DNA from: an uncultured Flavobacteriales bacterium
GTDB lineage: Bacteria; Bacteroidota; Bacteroidia; Flavobacteriales_D; Sanyastnellaceae
Reading direction: 5' to 3'
Length of the DNA: 13,179 bases
NCBI GenBank assembly: GCA_938092195.1
Contig: CALKHD010000189.1
Span: 1 to 13,179, forward strand
Part shown: piece after piece, positions 1 through 7,207 of the stretch
How the letters are laid out: each line of letters opens with the position of its first letter
Position numbering within the stretch: position 1 is the first letter of the stretch
Translations under genes and position numbers: made by a program
Notes under the pieces: model-generated
Database searches by the model: none
What the model was told of the DNA's origin: nothing
The model's input: the letters and a program-made list of their open reading frames with translations, nothing else

Positions 1-463
1 TGCCCATGGGCTCTTCCACATCAATGCCGATTCCGATGGCCGCAGCCATGGGCTCGTGAATCAAAAAGACCTCTTTTGCGCCGGCATGCTCGGCGCTGTC
101 TTTCACGGCTCTTTTCTCCACCTCTGTGATTCCAGAAGGGATGCAAATCACCATGCGCAGCGTGGGGTTGAACAAACTGCGCTTTTGGTTGATCATTCGA
201 ATCATCCCCTTGATCATGTCTTCCGCACACTGGAAGTCCGCGATCACGCCGTCTTTCAACGGTCGGATGGTTTTGATGTTTTCGTGCACCTTGCCGTGCA
301 TCTGCTGCGCTTGGCGCCCAATGGCCAAGGTTTTTCCGGTGGTGCGGTTCTTCGCCACGATGGAGGGCTCGTCCACCACGACTTGGTCCTCGTAGTAGAT
401 CACCGTATTCGCGGTGCCGAGATCGATGGCGATCTCTTGCATGAAGAAGTTGAACAATCCCAT
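1..463 (-). CDS. mreB: Rod shape-determining protein MreB, N-terminal part (runs off the left edge)
   Basis: Bacterial actin homologue that polymerises on the inner face of the cytoplasmic membrane and guides the elongasome for side-wall peptidoglycan synthesis. The 154 visible codons begin MGLFNFFMQE. The actin phosphate-binding motif IDLGTANT is at residues 13-20, followed by the MreB-typical stretches HENIKTIRPLKDGVIADF, MVICIPSGITEVE and HEPMAAAIG. The last visible residues, GIDVEEPMG, lie just before the second phosphate-binding loop, so more than half of the protein is outside the window. The ATG at 463 is chosen because it gives the usual short amphipathic start before the actin fold; the next Met (442) would remove it. 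It lies 97 bp downstream of purH on the same strand, an arrangement I recall as common in Bacteroidota, where mreC, mreD and a penicillin-binding protein usually follow. The identity is secure. Confidence 0.97.
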   Translation of the reverse strand, partial: MGLFNFFMQEIAIDLGTANTVIYYEDQVVVDEPSIVAKNRTTGKTLAIGRQAQQMHGKVHENIKTIRPLKDGVIADFQCAEDMIKGMIRMINQKRSLFNPTLRMVICIPSGITEVEKRAVKDSAEHAGAKEVFLIHEPMAAAIGIGIDVEEPMG

Positions 464-469
464 TTGTCT

Positions 470-477
470 CAAAGGTG
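470..477 (-). promoter_or_regulatory. Possible -7-like element (CACCTTTG) just before mreB
   Basis: On the minus strand the octamer CACCTTTG ends 6 nt before the mreB ATG. It matches 5 of the 6 fixed positions of the Bacteroidota -7 consensus TAnnTTTG. No TTG is seen at the expected distance upstream, so mreB may instead depend on read-through from purH. The same octamer precedes the cobalamin adenosyltransferase start in this window. Confidence 0.3.
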
Positions 478-560
478 GTAAACCAACGTGCAATAACCGC
501 GGCATGTTGCCGAAGGATGGTTGAGATGTTGAAAAAGGCTCAAAACGTCAGGAAAACCTA

Positions 561-2084
561 TCAGTGGCGGAAGTGCCTGACACCCGTCATCGCCATGGCC
601 ACTCCGTGGTCATCGCAATAGGCAATGCTCAGGTTGTCTTTGATGGACCCACCGGGCTGAACCACCGCTACAACGCCAGCTTTGTGTGCGATTTCAACGC
701 AGTCCGGGAAGGGGAAGAATGCATCACTTGCCATCACGGCCCCCTCCAAAGAGAAGCCCATTCGGCCCGCTTTGTCGATGGCTTGGTTCAATGCATCGAC
801 GCGCGAAGTCTGGCCGGTTCCGCTGGCAAGAAGTTGGCCATCGCGCGCCAAAACGATGGTATTTGAGCGGGTGTGCTTCACCAGTTTGACCGCAAAAGCC
901 AAGTCTGTGGCTTGTTCGCTCGAGAGGGCCGTTTGGGTCACACATTCGAAGTCTGCTTCGGATTCCATGCGGTCATCGGGCTGCTGGACCAGGTGACCTC
1001 CCAAGGCTGAACGGATCAATTTCGGGGCCTCAGGCCAATGGTGCTGGGTGAGAAGAATGCGGTTTTTCTTTCCGCTCAGCAAAGCGAGCGCGGCGGGTTC
1101 ATAATCAGGGGCAATCACCACTTCGCAAAACAGTGTGTGAACGGCTTCTGCCGTGGCCACGTCCAGGGTCCTGTTGCACATCACCACGCCGCCAAAAGCA
1201 GAAACGGGATCGCCGGCCAGTGCATCGGTATAAGCCTGGGACAAGTCTTCGCGAGTGGCCAGGCCACAGGCGTTGTTGTGCTTCAAAATGGCCACCGTTG
1301 GGGCGCCGTCTTTGAATTCCGCCATGAGTTGCACAGCCGCATCCACATCCAGGAGGTTGTTGTAGCTCAGGGCCTTTCCATTGTGTTGGGTGAAGAGGCC
1401 TTCGAGGTCGCCATAAAAAGCGCCTTTTTGGTGGGGGTTTTCTCCGTAGCGCAGCGGCGTGCATGCCGTTTCCAAGAGCGAAAGAACTTCGGGTTGTCCA
1501 CCTTCTCTGATCCACGTGCCAATGGCCGCGTCATATCCGGAAGAAACGCCAAATGCAGCGCCGGCCATGCGCCGACGAAAGTCCAAGTCAGTGCTGAGGC
1601 CATCGGCCAAGGCTTCCACCAAGTCTCCATACTGACCTCGGGAAGGGATGCAAATCACATCGCGGAAATTCTTGGCCGCAGCCCGAATCAAAGCGATGCC
1701 TCCGATGTCAATTTTTTCAATGATTTCGCCCTCTTCCGCGCCGGATGCCAGGGTCTCTTCGAAAGGATAGAGGTCCACAATGACCAAGTCAATGGGGCCG
1801 ATGCCATGGTCGGCAACGTCGATGTCATCGGGGGCAAAGTCCCGCCGGGCGAGGATGCCGCCAAACACCATGGGGTGCAAGGTTTTGACACGTCCACCAA
1901 GCATTTCAGCCGTTTGTGTTACGGATTCCACAGGGGTGACTTCGGCACCGAGGGCTTCGATGGCACGCTGGGTGCCTCCCGTGGACAGGATCTCCACACC
2001 GCCGGCTTTCAAGCGTTCAACAATGGGAGCGAGGCCTTCTTTGTGATAGACCGAGATGAGGGCGCGTTGGATGGTGCGTTGCAT
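561..2084 (-). CDS. purH: Bifunctional purine biosynthesis protein PurH (AICAR formyltransferase / IMP cyclohydrolase)
   Basis: Cytosolic enzyme for the last two steps of de novo IMP synthesis: formylation of AICAR with 10-formyltetrahydrofolate, then ring closure. The protein has 507 residues, a normal length for the family. The N-terminal MGS-like cyclohydrolase domain shows STGGT (34-38), GGRVKTLHP (63-71), VDLYPF (103-108) and KIDIGGIALIRAAAKN (124-139). The C-terminal transformylase domain shows RYGENPHQ (212-219), LSYNNLLDVDAA (239-250) and KHNNACGLA (268-276), which carries the catalytic Lys-His pair. The reading frame is open upstream to 2204, but the ATG at 2084 starts at MQRTIQRALISVY, where the family begins, and lies 23 nt downstream of a good -7 element. 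The gene is followed by mreB and is divergent from an ABC permease across 75 bp. Confidence 0.98.
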   Translation of the reverse strand: MQRTIQRALISVYHKEGLAPIVERLKAGGVEILSTGGTQRAIEALGAEVTPVESVTQTAEMLGGRVKTLHPMVFGGILARRDFAPDDIDVADHGIGPIDLVIVDLYPFEETLASGAEEGEIIEKIDIGGIALIRAAAKNFRDVICIPSRGQYGDLVEALADGLSTDLDFRRRMAGAAFGVSSGYDAAIGTWIREGGQPEVLSLLETACTPLRYGENPHQKGAFYGDLEGLFTQHNGKALSYNNLLDVDAAVQLMAEFKDGAPTVAILKHNNACGLATREDLSQAYTDALAGDPVSAFGGVVMCNRTLDVATAEAVHTLFCEVVIAPDYEPAALALLSGKKNRILLTQHHWPEAPKLIRSALGGHLVQQPDDRMESEADFECVTQTALSSEQATDLAFAVKLVKHTRSNTIVLARDGQLLASGTGQTSRVDALNQAIDKAGRMGFSLEGAVMASDAFFPFPDCVEIAHKAGVVAVVQPGGSIKDNLSIAYCDDHGVAMAMTGVRHFRH

Positions 2085-2107
2085 GGCTGTGACCGTGAGA
2101 GAAGCGT

Positions 2108-2115
2108 CAAAATTA
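2108..2115 (-). promoter_or_regulatory. Probable purH -7 promoter element (TAATTTTG)
   Basis: Read on the minus strand, TAATTTTG is an exact match to the Bacteroidota TAnnTTTG element. It ends 23 nt before the purH ATG at 2084, giving a short untranslated leader. I do not see a clear TTG -33 element at the usual 19-21 nt upstream. No purine riboswitch fits in the 75-bp divergent spacer. Confidence 0.5.
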
Positions 2116-2147
2116 GCCCACAACCTGAGCTCCACCACCCCTTGATG

Positions 2148-2155
2148 TAGCTTTG
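2148..2155 (+). promoter_or_regulatory. -7 promoter-like element (TAGCTTTG) 4 nt before the ABC permease start
   Basis: TAGCTTTG is an exact match to TAnnTTTG and ends 4 nt before the ATG at 2160. If used, transcription would begin at or within a few bases of the start codon, giving a leaderless mRNA. The -33 region has only a weak CTG at 2125-2127 (20 nt spacing). Confidence 0.42.
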
Positions 2156-2159
2156 CTGC

Positions 2160-3398
2160 ATGTCGCGTCGATTGTTCGTTGAAAGCTTTGTGCAGGCATG
2201 GCAATCGTTGATCACCAATCGGTTGCGCACCTTCCTTTCCTTGTTGGGGGTGATGATCGGAATCTTCATGATTACCGCGGTTTTTGCGGTGTCAGACTCC
2301 TTGGAGGAGAACATCAAGGGCATTTTCAGCTCGGTCCGAAGCGACGTGTTGTTTGTGGAGAAAATGCCATGGACATTCTCTTCGGATTATCCGTGGTGGA
2401 AATACGCATTGCGAAATGACCCCACTTTGGAGGACGCAGAAATGCTCCAGGGGCGTCTTCCCTCGGCCCGCAGTGTGGCCTTTCAAACGGGAAGCATGGC
2501 CACTGTGGTCAAAGGAAGCAGCAGCTTTGAGGGCGCCCGTTTGGGCGCGGTGACCTTGGATTACTTGGACGCCATTGAGCTGGACATCGCGGAGGGTCGC
2601 TTTTTCTCGCCCAGAGAAGTGCAGGCCGCCATTCCTGTGGTGCTCTTGGGCCGTCAAATTGTGGACCGGCTTTTTCCAAATGGCCAAGCGATCGGACAGA
2701 CTTGCACAGTGGAAGGCCGCACGGCCCGGGTGATCGGGGTTTTGGCCCAAGAGGGCACATCCATTGTTGGAGAGGGTTCCGATGATTTGGCCTTGATTCC
2801 GGTGAGTTTTGGGCAACAAATGCTCAATTTCAAGGCGCTCAAAACGTCCATTTTGGTTCGCGCCAAGAAGGGAGTGGACCTGGAAACGTTGCGCGGAGAG
2901 GTCATCGCTGCCTACCGACCCATTCGAAGGCTCCATCCCCGAGACGAAACAGATTTCGCTGTGAATGAGGTGGAAATGCTGACGGCATTCATCGACGTTT
3001 TGTTTGGCCGGGTGGAATACGGGGTTTGGTTCATTGGTGCGTTTGCCATCCTCATCGGGTGCTTCTCTGTGGCCAACATCATGTTCGTTTCCGTCAAAGA
3101 GCGCACGCCGTTGATTGGCGTTCAAAAGGCGCTCGGGGCCAAACGAAGTTTTGTTCTCGCTCAGTTTTTGACAGAAGCCGTGGCGCTGTGCGTCATGGGA
3201 GCCCTCTTGGCCTTGTTGGCTGTGGCCTTATTGATGGTGGTCATCAATTTGACCGTGGATGGGTTTTCCCTGGTGTTTGGTCCGGATCGTTTTCTGTTGG
3301 GGCTGGGGATTGCCGTGGTCAGCGGTATTTTGGCCGGTTTGGCACCCGCCTTGCAAGCTGCGCGCATGGACCCAGTTGAAGCCATGCGCAGCGCCTGA
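2160..3398 (+). CDS. ABC transporter permease, MacB/FtsX type, without its own ATPase
   Basis: Membrane subunit of a type VII (MacB-like) ABC transporter, 412 residues. The topology is typical. There is one N-terminal membrane segment (about 24-43), a large periplasmic MacB core domain (about 44-280), then three C-terminal segments (about 287-309, 338-364 and 376-398). Family signatures are the cytoplasmic coupling stretch VKERTPLIGVQKALGAKR (312-329), which normally contacts the ATPase, and the C-terminal AARMDPVEAMRS (400-411). Such permeases use ATP-driven conformational change to move lipoproteins, peptides or drugs, or to signal across the membrane; the substrate cannot be read from the sequence. 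No ATPase or periplasmic adaptor gene is adjacent, so its partners must be elsewhere. The ATG at 2160 gives a plausible cytoplasmic lead (MSRRLFVESF). It is divergent from purH. Confidence 0.9.
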   Translation: MSRRLFVESFVQAWQSLITNRLRTFLSLLGVMIGIFMITAVFAVSDSLEENIKGIFSSVRSDVLFVEKMPWTFSSDYPWWKYALRNDPTLEDAEMLQGRLPSARSVAFQTGSMATVVKGSSSFEGARLGAVTLDYLDAIELDIAEGRFFSPREVQAAIPVVLLGRQIVDRLFPNGQAIGQTCTVEGRTARVIGVLAQEGTSIVGEGSDDLALIPVSFGQQMLNFKALKTSILVRAKKGVDLETLRGEVIAAYRPIRRLHPRDETDFAVNEVEMLTAFIDVLFGRVEYGVWFIGAFAILIGCFSVANIMFVSVKERTPLIGVQKALGAKRSFVLAQFLTEAVALCVMGALLALLAVALLMVVINLTVDGFSLVFGPDRFLLGLGIAVVSGILAGLAPALQAARMDPVEAMRSA

Positions 3399-3399
3399 T

Positions 3400-4080
3400 T
3401 CAAAGGGTCAAACTGATTCCAATGCTCGCCGAGCTTCGGCGACCATCGAGCAATGCATTCTCTTCGGGTTCGTCACCCATGGCATGCTGAGTGAGCTGTC
3501 CTCCGAATCGATTGCCGCAGCGCAACACCAAGAAGCCTTGACCCTCCATCATGGAGATGCGGATCCCCGTTGCCCACCCATAGAACAAGGTGGCGTCGAA
3601 TGAAGGAATGGAGTAAGATGTTCTTTCCTCGAGTTCGTCAAAAGTCCGAACGTCGAGCAATGTGGAAGCCACCCCAGCCTCTCCTTCCACGAAAGGACGA
3701 AAGCGCCCCCTGAACAGCTCCAAGTGGAGCAAGCCTGCTGCTTGTGGCATCAACGCGCGCCTGCGCTCCGTCTTGTCTGATGTGGCATTGACGGCAGTGG
3801 TTTGACCATCCATGATTCCCAGCCCCAATCGAAACCCTTTTTGCAAGGGGTGGATGGAGCGGTTCAAGAAGGTGACCTCAAGCCCTGGGTTTGTGATGTT
3901 CTCGCGATCGTAAAGGCCGGTGGAGAAAAAGGCATTTCCCGAAATTTCAAGTGAATGGGGATTTTTCGCTTCCACAAATCGAAACGGGCGCTGACCATGG
4001 CACCATCCAACGGTCAGCATCAGCGCCGTGAATGCGAACATCTTCTTCAACGGATTCAAGGGGTCGGAGGAAAGAAACAT
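3400..4080 (-). CDS. Exported protein of unknown family, probably outer-membrane beta-barrel-like
   Basis: I do not recognise this protein. It has 226 residues from the ATG at 4080. The start MFLSSDPLNPLKK puts two lysines before a hydrophobic stretch (FAFTALMLTVGW) and a likely signal peptidase I site near CHG-Q, so the protein is probably exported. A later ATG at 4041 would lose the positive region. The Cys near the cleavage site follows Trp, so it is not a convincing lipobox. The mature part has alternating polar and hydrophobic stretches (LEISGNAFFSTG, GFRLGLGIMDG, LLHLELFRGRFRPFVEGEAGV, ATGIRISMMEG, SASIGISLTL at the end), resembling small beta-barrel proteins of Bacteroidota. The final residue is Leu, not the usual Phe. 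Its stop is 1 bp from the convergent permease stop, and it is divergent from rfbD. Existence of the gene is likely; function is unknown. Confidence 0.75.
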   Translation of the reverse strand: MFLSSDPLNPLKKMFAFTALMLTVGWCHGQRPFRFVEAKNPHSLEISGNAFFSTGLYDRENITNPGLEVTFLNRSIHPLQKGFRLGLGIMDGQTTAVNATSDKTERRRALMPQAAGLLHLELFRGRFRPFVEGEAGVASTLLDVRTFDELEERTSYSIPSFDATLFYGWATGIRISMMEGQGFLVLRCGNRFGGQLTQHAMGDEPEENALLDGRRSSASIGISLTL

Positions 4081-4135
4081 GGCGGTGATTTGTCTTTGTA
4101 AGGCAGAAAGCGTGCCAAACCATTCATCCAAGTCT

Positions 4136-4143
4136 TTCCTTTG
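4136..4143 (+). promoter_or_regulatory. Possible -7-like element (TTCCTTTG) 4 nt before rfbD
   Basis: TTCCTTTG matches 5 of 6 fixed positions of TAnnTTTG and ends 4 nt before the rfbD ATG at 4148, the same spacing as before the permease gene. No clear -33 TTG is seen. It lies in the 67-bp spacer between divergent genes, so some promoter is expected there. Confidence 0.3.
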
Positions 4144-4147
4144 CACC

Positions 4148-5023
4148 ATGCGCGTGATGGTCACCGGTGTTTCTGGGCAATTGGGAGGGAGGTTGATGTC
4201 TTTTTCTGGAACCCAAGTTGCTGCCGAAAAAACGCTTTTGCCTTGCGGGCGGGACCTGTGGGACTTGGCTGAACCAGAAGGGATTGGCCAAGTCTTGGAT
4301 GCCTTGAATCCAAATGCAGTGGTCCATTGCGCAGCCTTCACCGCAGTGGATGCGGCAGAGGACGCCCAAGGTCAAGCCAACACCATCAATGCTGTGGCTC
4401 CTGGCCTGCTGGCAGCAGCTTGCGCCGAGCGAGGAATCAAACTGATTCACATCAGCACCGATTACGTTTTTGAAGGGTCCGCGAATGCCCCTTATCAACC
4501 GGATGACCCCACTGGACCCATTGGGGCTTACGGGGCGAGCAAATTGGCCGGAGAAAAGGCCGTTGCGCTGGCCGATCCCACAGCGTCCATCATTCGGGTG
4601 AGCTGGCTCTATGACAGCCAGGGAGAGAATTTCCTCAACACCATGTTGCGCCTTTCCGAAGGACGCAGTGAATTGACCGTCGTCGATGACCAATGGGGTT
4701 GTCCAACCCATGCAGGGCACCTCGCTCAGGACTTGTTGCTGTGGTTGGACACCATGTTCGAGGACCCCAAGAAAACGGCAGGTATCCAGCATTACGGGCA
4801 TGAAGGAATCACCACTTGGCACGGGTTTGCATCGGCCATCATGGCTCAGCGCGCGCCCCATGTGAAGGTGCTTCCTGTGCCCTCTTCGGCCTTTCCGACC
4901 AAGGCCAAGCGTCCGGCATACAGCAAGCTCGACGAATCTTCGTTTTTCCAATCCATTGCAGGCCAACCTGTGACATGGCAGGCGGCCCTTCAGGCATGCC
5001 TCGAATCCACCCCCCTCTCATAA
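4148..5023 (+). CDS. rfbD: dTDP-4-dehydrorhamnose reductase (RfbD/RmlD)
   Basis: Last enzyme of dTDP-L-rhamnose synthesis; it reduces dTDP-4-dehydrorhamnose with NAD(P)H to give the sugar donor for surface polysaccharides. The protein has 291 residues, a normal RmlD length. It opens directly with the Rossmann motif MRVMVTGVSGQLGG (glycines 7, 10 and 13). It then shows NPNAVVHCAAFTAVDAAE, the family-typical ISTDYVFEG (102-110) and the extended-SDR catalytic pair YGASK (Tyr128, Lys132). The stretch RVSWLYDSQGENFLNTML and the segment VVDDQWGCPTHAGHLA are also diagnostic. The frame is open upstream to 4028, but the ATG at 4148 places the nucleotide-binding strand at residue 1, as usual, and avoids overlap with the divergent gene. 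No rfbA, rfbB or rfbC gene is in view. A sugar-phosphate mutase follows after 31 bp, probably in the same transcript. Confidence 0.95.
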   Translation: MRVMVTGVSGQLGGRLMSFSGTQVAAEKTLLPCGRDLWDLAEPEGIGQVLDALNPNAVVHCAAFTAVDAAEDAQGQANTINAVAPGLLAAACAERGIKLIHISTDYVFEGSANAPYQPDDPTGPIGAYGASKLAGEKAVALADPTASIIRVSWLYDSQGENFLNTMLRLSEGRSELTVVDDQWGCPTHAGHLAQDLLLWLDTMFEDPKKTAGIQHYGHEGITTWHGFASAIMAQRAPHVKVLPVPSSAFPTKAKRPAYSKLDESSFFQSIAGQPVTWQAALQACLESTPLS

Positions 5024-5054
5024 GGGTCTGACTTTCCATATTTCCACCACCGAT

Positions 5055-6764
5055 ATGAACCTTGACCACATTCGAAAACGCGCCGAGGCGTGGACGGCGG
5101 CTCCGCATGACGAGGACACCATTCATGCCGTCAAAAGCATGCTGTCCTCTGAGGATACCGAAGCGCTCATTGAAGCGTTTCACCAAGATTTGGCTTTTGG
5201 CACAGGGGGAATGCGAGGAATCATGGGGCCCGGAACCAACCGCATGAATGCGGCCGTGGTGGCGATGGCGACCCAAGGCCTGGCAGATTACTTGGCCCAT
5301 CACCATTCCGGTGACATTTCTGTGGCCATTGCCCACGACAGCCGTCATCGCAGCGATGAATTCACCCGCGTGGCCGCTGAAGTTTTTGCGGGAAACGGCA
5401 TTCACGCCCATGTGTTTCCCTCGCTCCGCCCCACGCCAGAATTGAGCTTTGCCATCCGGCAGCTCGGGTGTCAGGCTGGAATTGTGGTGACCGCCAGCCA
5501 CAATCCCAAAGAGTACAACGGGTACAAGGTGTATTGGGGAGATGGAGGCCAAATCGTTCCTCCGCACGACAAAGGGATCATTGAGAGGGTGCGCGCCGTC
5601 GAAGGACTCCACGCGGTGCGTCGGGCGGGGTCCGACTCCGAACTCATCCATGTGATCGGAGCCCAGCTGGATGCCGATTACCATGCGACCATTGCCGGGC
5701 ACAGAATCAGTGACCAACTCATCAATGAAGGCTCAGATTTGAGCATTGTGTATTCGCCATTGCATGGCACTGGGGCAGTCAGCATGGCTCCAGCGTTGGA
5801 GCAATGCGGGTTTCGAAATGTGGACGTTTTGGCTGAGCAGGCCACACCTGATGGGGCTTTCCCCACTGTGGATTCCCCCAACCCGGAGGAGGCCAGTGCC
5901 TTGCGCATGGCTTTGGAGCGGGCCGAGGCCACTGGGGCGGAGTTGGTTCTGGCCACAGACCCCGACAGCGATCGCGTTGGTGCAGCGGTTCGTCAAGCGG
6001 GTGGTGGATTTCGGCTGCTGAACGGAAACGAACTGGCGTCATTGTTGGTGCATTACGTGCTCAAGTCGAAGGCAGATCGCGGTGACATTCAGGAAGGAGA
6101 TTTTGTGGCCAGAACGGTGGTCACCACGCGCTTGATTTCGGACATCGCAGCGGAATTCGATGTGCCTGTTGCCGAAACGCTCACCGGGTTCAAATGGATT
6201 GCAGCGGAAATTGCAGAGCGCGAAGGGCGCGGACAGTTTTTGGTGGGCGGTGAAGAGAGCTACGGCTATTTGGTGGGCGATGAGGTTCGCGACAAAGACG
6301 CCATTGCGGCTGCGGCCATGATTGCCGAAATGGCAGACGTGGAATGGAGAAAGGGCCGAACCTTGTTGGATCGATTGCGGGATTTGCACCGGCACTATGG
6401 AATGTACCGAGAGGCTTTGGTTTCGCTGAAGCGTGAGGGCATTTCCGGTGCAGAGGAAATCCGCGACATGATGGCTGGTTTTCGGACATCGCCACCGGCT
6501 TCGCTTGGCGGAGAGCAGGTGGTCGAGGTGAGGGACCATTTGAACGGGTGGAACGGGTTGCCACCCTCCAATGTGGTTCAGTTTTTGACCGAAGGTGGCG
6601 CAATGATCACAGCTCGGCCTTCGGGTACAGAGCCCAAGATCAAATTTTATTTCTCAGTCAGCCAAGAATGGCTGGAAACGGATGCACACGGGGTGGTTTG
6701 GGAGAAGTTGGGCGAGCGCATTCAGCGCATCGGAACCGACTTCGGAGTGCAGGTTAGCCCTTAA
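5055..6764 (+). CDS. Phosphoglucomutase/phosphomannomutase (alpha-D-phosphohexomutase)
   Basis: Cytosolic enzyme that interconverts hexose 6-phosphate and 1-phosphate through a phosphoserine. The protein has 569 residues, the length of the long PgcA/PGM2-like subfamily. All four active-site loops are present: the phosphoserine loop TASHNPKEYNGYK with Ser148, the metal-binding loop DPDSDR (302-307), the sugar-specificity loop GGEESYG (398-404) and the phosphate-binding loop RPSGTEPK (521-528). The N-terminal FGTGGMRGIMGPGTNRMN (48-65) is also typical of this branch. The GEES loop fits glucose/mannose phosphates; relative preference cannot be told. Glucose 1-phosphate from this enzyme is the precursor of dTDP-rhamnose, which fits its position 31 bp after rfbD. 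Its last 11 bp overlap the end of the convergent DUF1801 gene, with no room for a separate terminator. Confidence 0.96.
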   Translation: MNLDHIRKRAEAWTAAPHDEDTIHAVKSMLSSEDTEALIEAFHQDLAFGTGGMRGIMGPGTNRMNAAVVAMATQGLADYLAHHHSGDISVAIAHDSRHRSDEFTRVAAEVFAGNGIHAHVFPSLRPTPELSFAIRQLGCQAGIVVTASHNPKEYNGYKVYWGDGGQIVPPHDKGIIERVRAVEGLHAVRRAGSDSELIHVIGAQLDADYHATIAGHRISDQLINEGSDLSIVYSPLHGTGAVSMAPALEQCGFRNVDVLAEQATPDGAFPTVDSPNPEEASALRMALERAEATGAELVLATDPDSDRVGAAVRQAGGGFRLLNGNELASLLVHYVLKSKADRGDIQEGDFVARTVVTTRLISDIAAEFDVPVAETLTGFKWIAAEIAEREGRGQFLVGGEESYGYLVGDEVRDKDAIAAAAMIAEMADVEWRKGRTLLDRLRDLHRHYGMYREALVSLKREGISGAEEIRDMMAGFRTSPPASLGGEQVVEVRDHLNGWNGLPPSNVVQFLTEGGAMITARPSGTEPKIKFYFSVSQEWLETDAHGVVWEKLGERIQRIGTDFGVQVSP

Positions 6765-7203
6765 AGGCGGCTTCGTATACCGAAATCCAGTCCTCTGGAG
6801 ACATGCGTTCAAACAGGGAGGACAGGACAGGGAGGGCCGCGGTCAACCGCTCTGGGCGTTTGAAACGAATGCAGCTTTTGCCCATGTCGAGGCGCCCGCA
6901 TTCTTTGGGGTTCCATTCCATTTGGAATGCACTCAACAAATCGGGGTCTGCGTATAGACCCATGTGGTAAAGAGAGATTTGACTCTTGGTGCTGGCCACA
7001 GAAACAAAGGGAAGAGGGTCCTTGGGGTTACAGTGGTACCCCGCAGGGTAGATGCTGTGCGGGACCGTGAAATGAACCATGCGACCATCTGAATGCTCCT
7101 TGAACCCTTCTGGCAAATGCCGCCTCAACACATCGAGCAGCGCTAAAACCGGTGCCACTCTCTCTTGGGGAAGGGCTTCAACGAAAGAGGCGAGGTTGGT
7201 CAC
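6754..7203 (-). CDS. DUF1801 (YdhG-like) domain protein
   Basis: Small soluble protein of the DUF1801/YdhG family, whose biochemical role I do not know. The frame continues upstream to 7443 but only through the cvpA gene in another phase. The first usable start after the cvpA stop is the GTG at 7203, giving 149 residues beginning (M)TNLASFVEALPQERV. Family features from memory are the predicted helix at the N-terminus, MVHFTVPHSIYPAGYH, FVSVASTKSQISLYHMGLY, GKSCIRFKRPERL and a C-terminal tail with WISVYEAAF. The GTG lies 4 nt after the cvpA stop, so translation is probably coupled. No signal peptide or membrane segment is seen. The stop overlaps the end of the convergent phosphomutase gene by 11 bp. 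The main doubt is the exact start. Confidence 0.85.
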   Translation of the reverse strand: MTNLASFVEALPQERVAPVLALLDVLRRHLPEGFKEHSDGRMVHFTVPHSIYPAGYHCNPKDPLPFVSVASTKSQISLYHMGLYADPDLLSAFQMEWNPKECGRLDMGKSCIRFKRPERLTAALPVLSSLFERMSPEDWISVYEAAFKG

Positions 7204-7207
7204 GGGC

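Noticed and set aside
1038..2150. A 370-codon open frame on the plus strand opposite purH
   Set aside because: It lies wholly antisense to a full-length, motif-complete PurH. Its translation has no recognisable domain and is rich in His, Gly and Gln, as expected from the complement of a GC-rich gene.
2085..2204. A 40-residue N-terminal extension of PurH
   Set aside because: It would run across the promoter element at 2108-2115 and into the divergent permease gene, and the PurH family starts at the ATG at 2084.
2292..3125. A 277-codon minus-strand frame inside the ABC permease gene
   Set aside because: It is a shadow of the permease, whose topology and family motifs run unbroken through the region.
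3990..4080. A lipoprotein signal in the unknown exported protein
   Set aside because: The Cys in VGWCHG is preceded by Trp, which does not fit a lipobox (small residue at -1). A signal peptidase I site is more likely.
4124..5717. Two long minus-strand frames (280 and 292 codons) across rfbD and the mutase
   Set aside because: Both are antisense to genes with complete catalytic motifs, and neither translation resembles a protein family.
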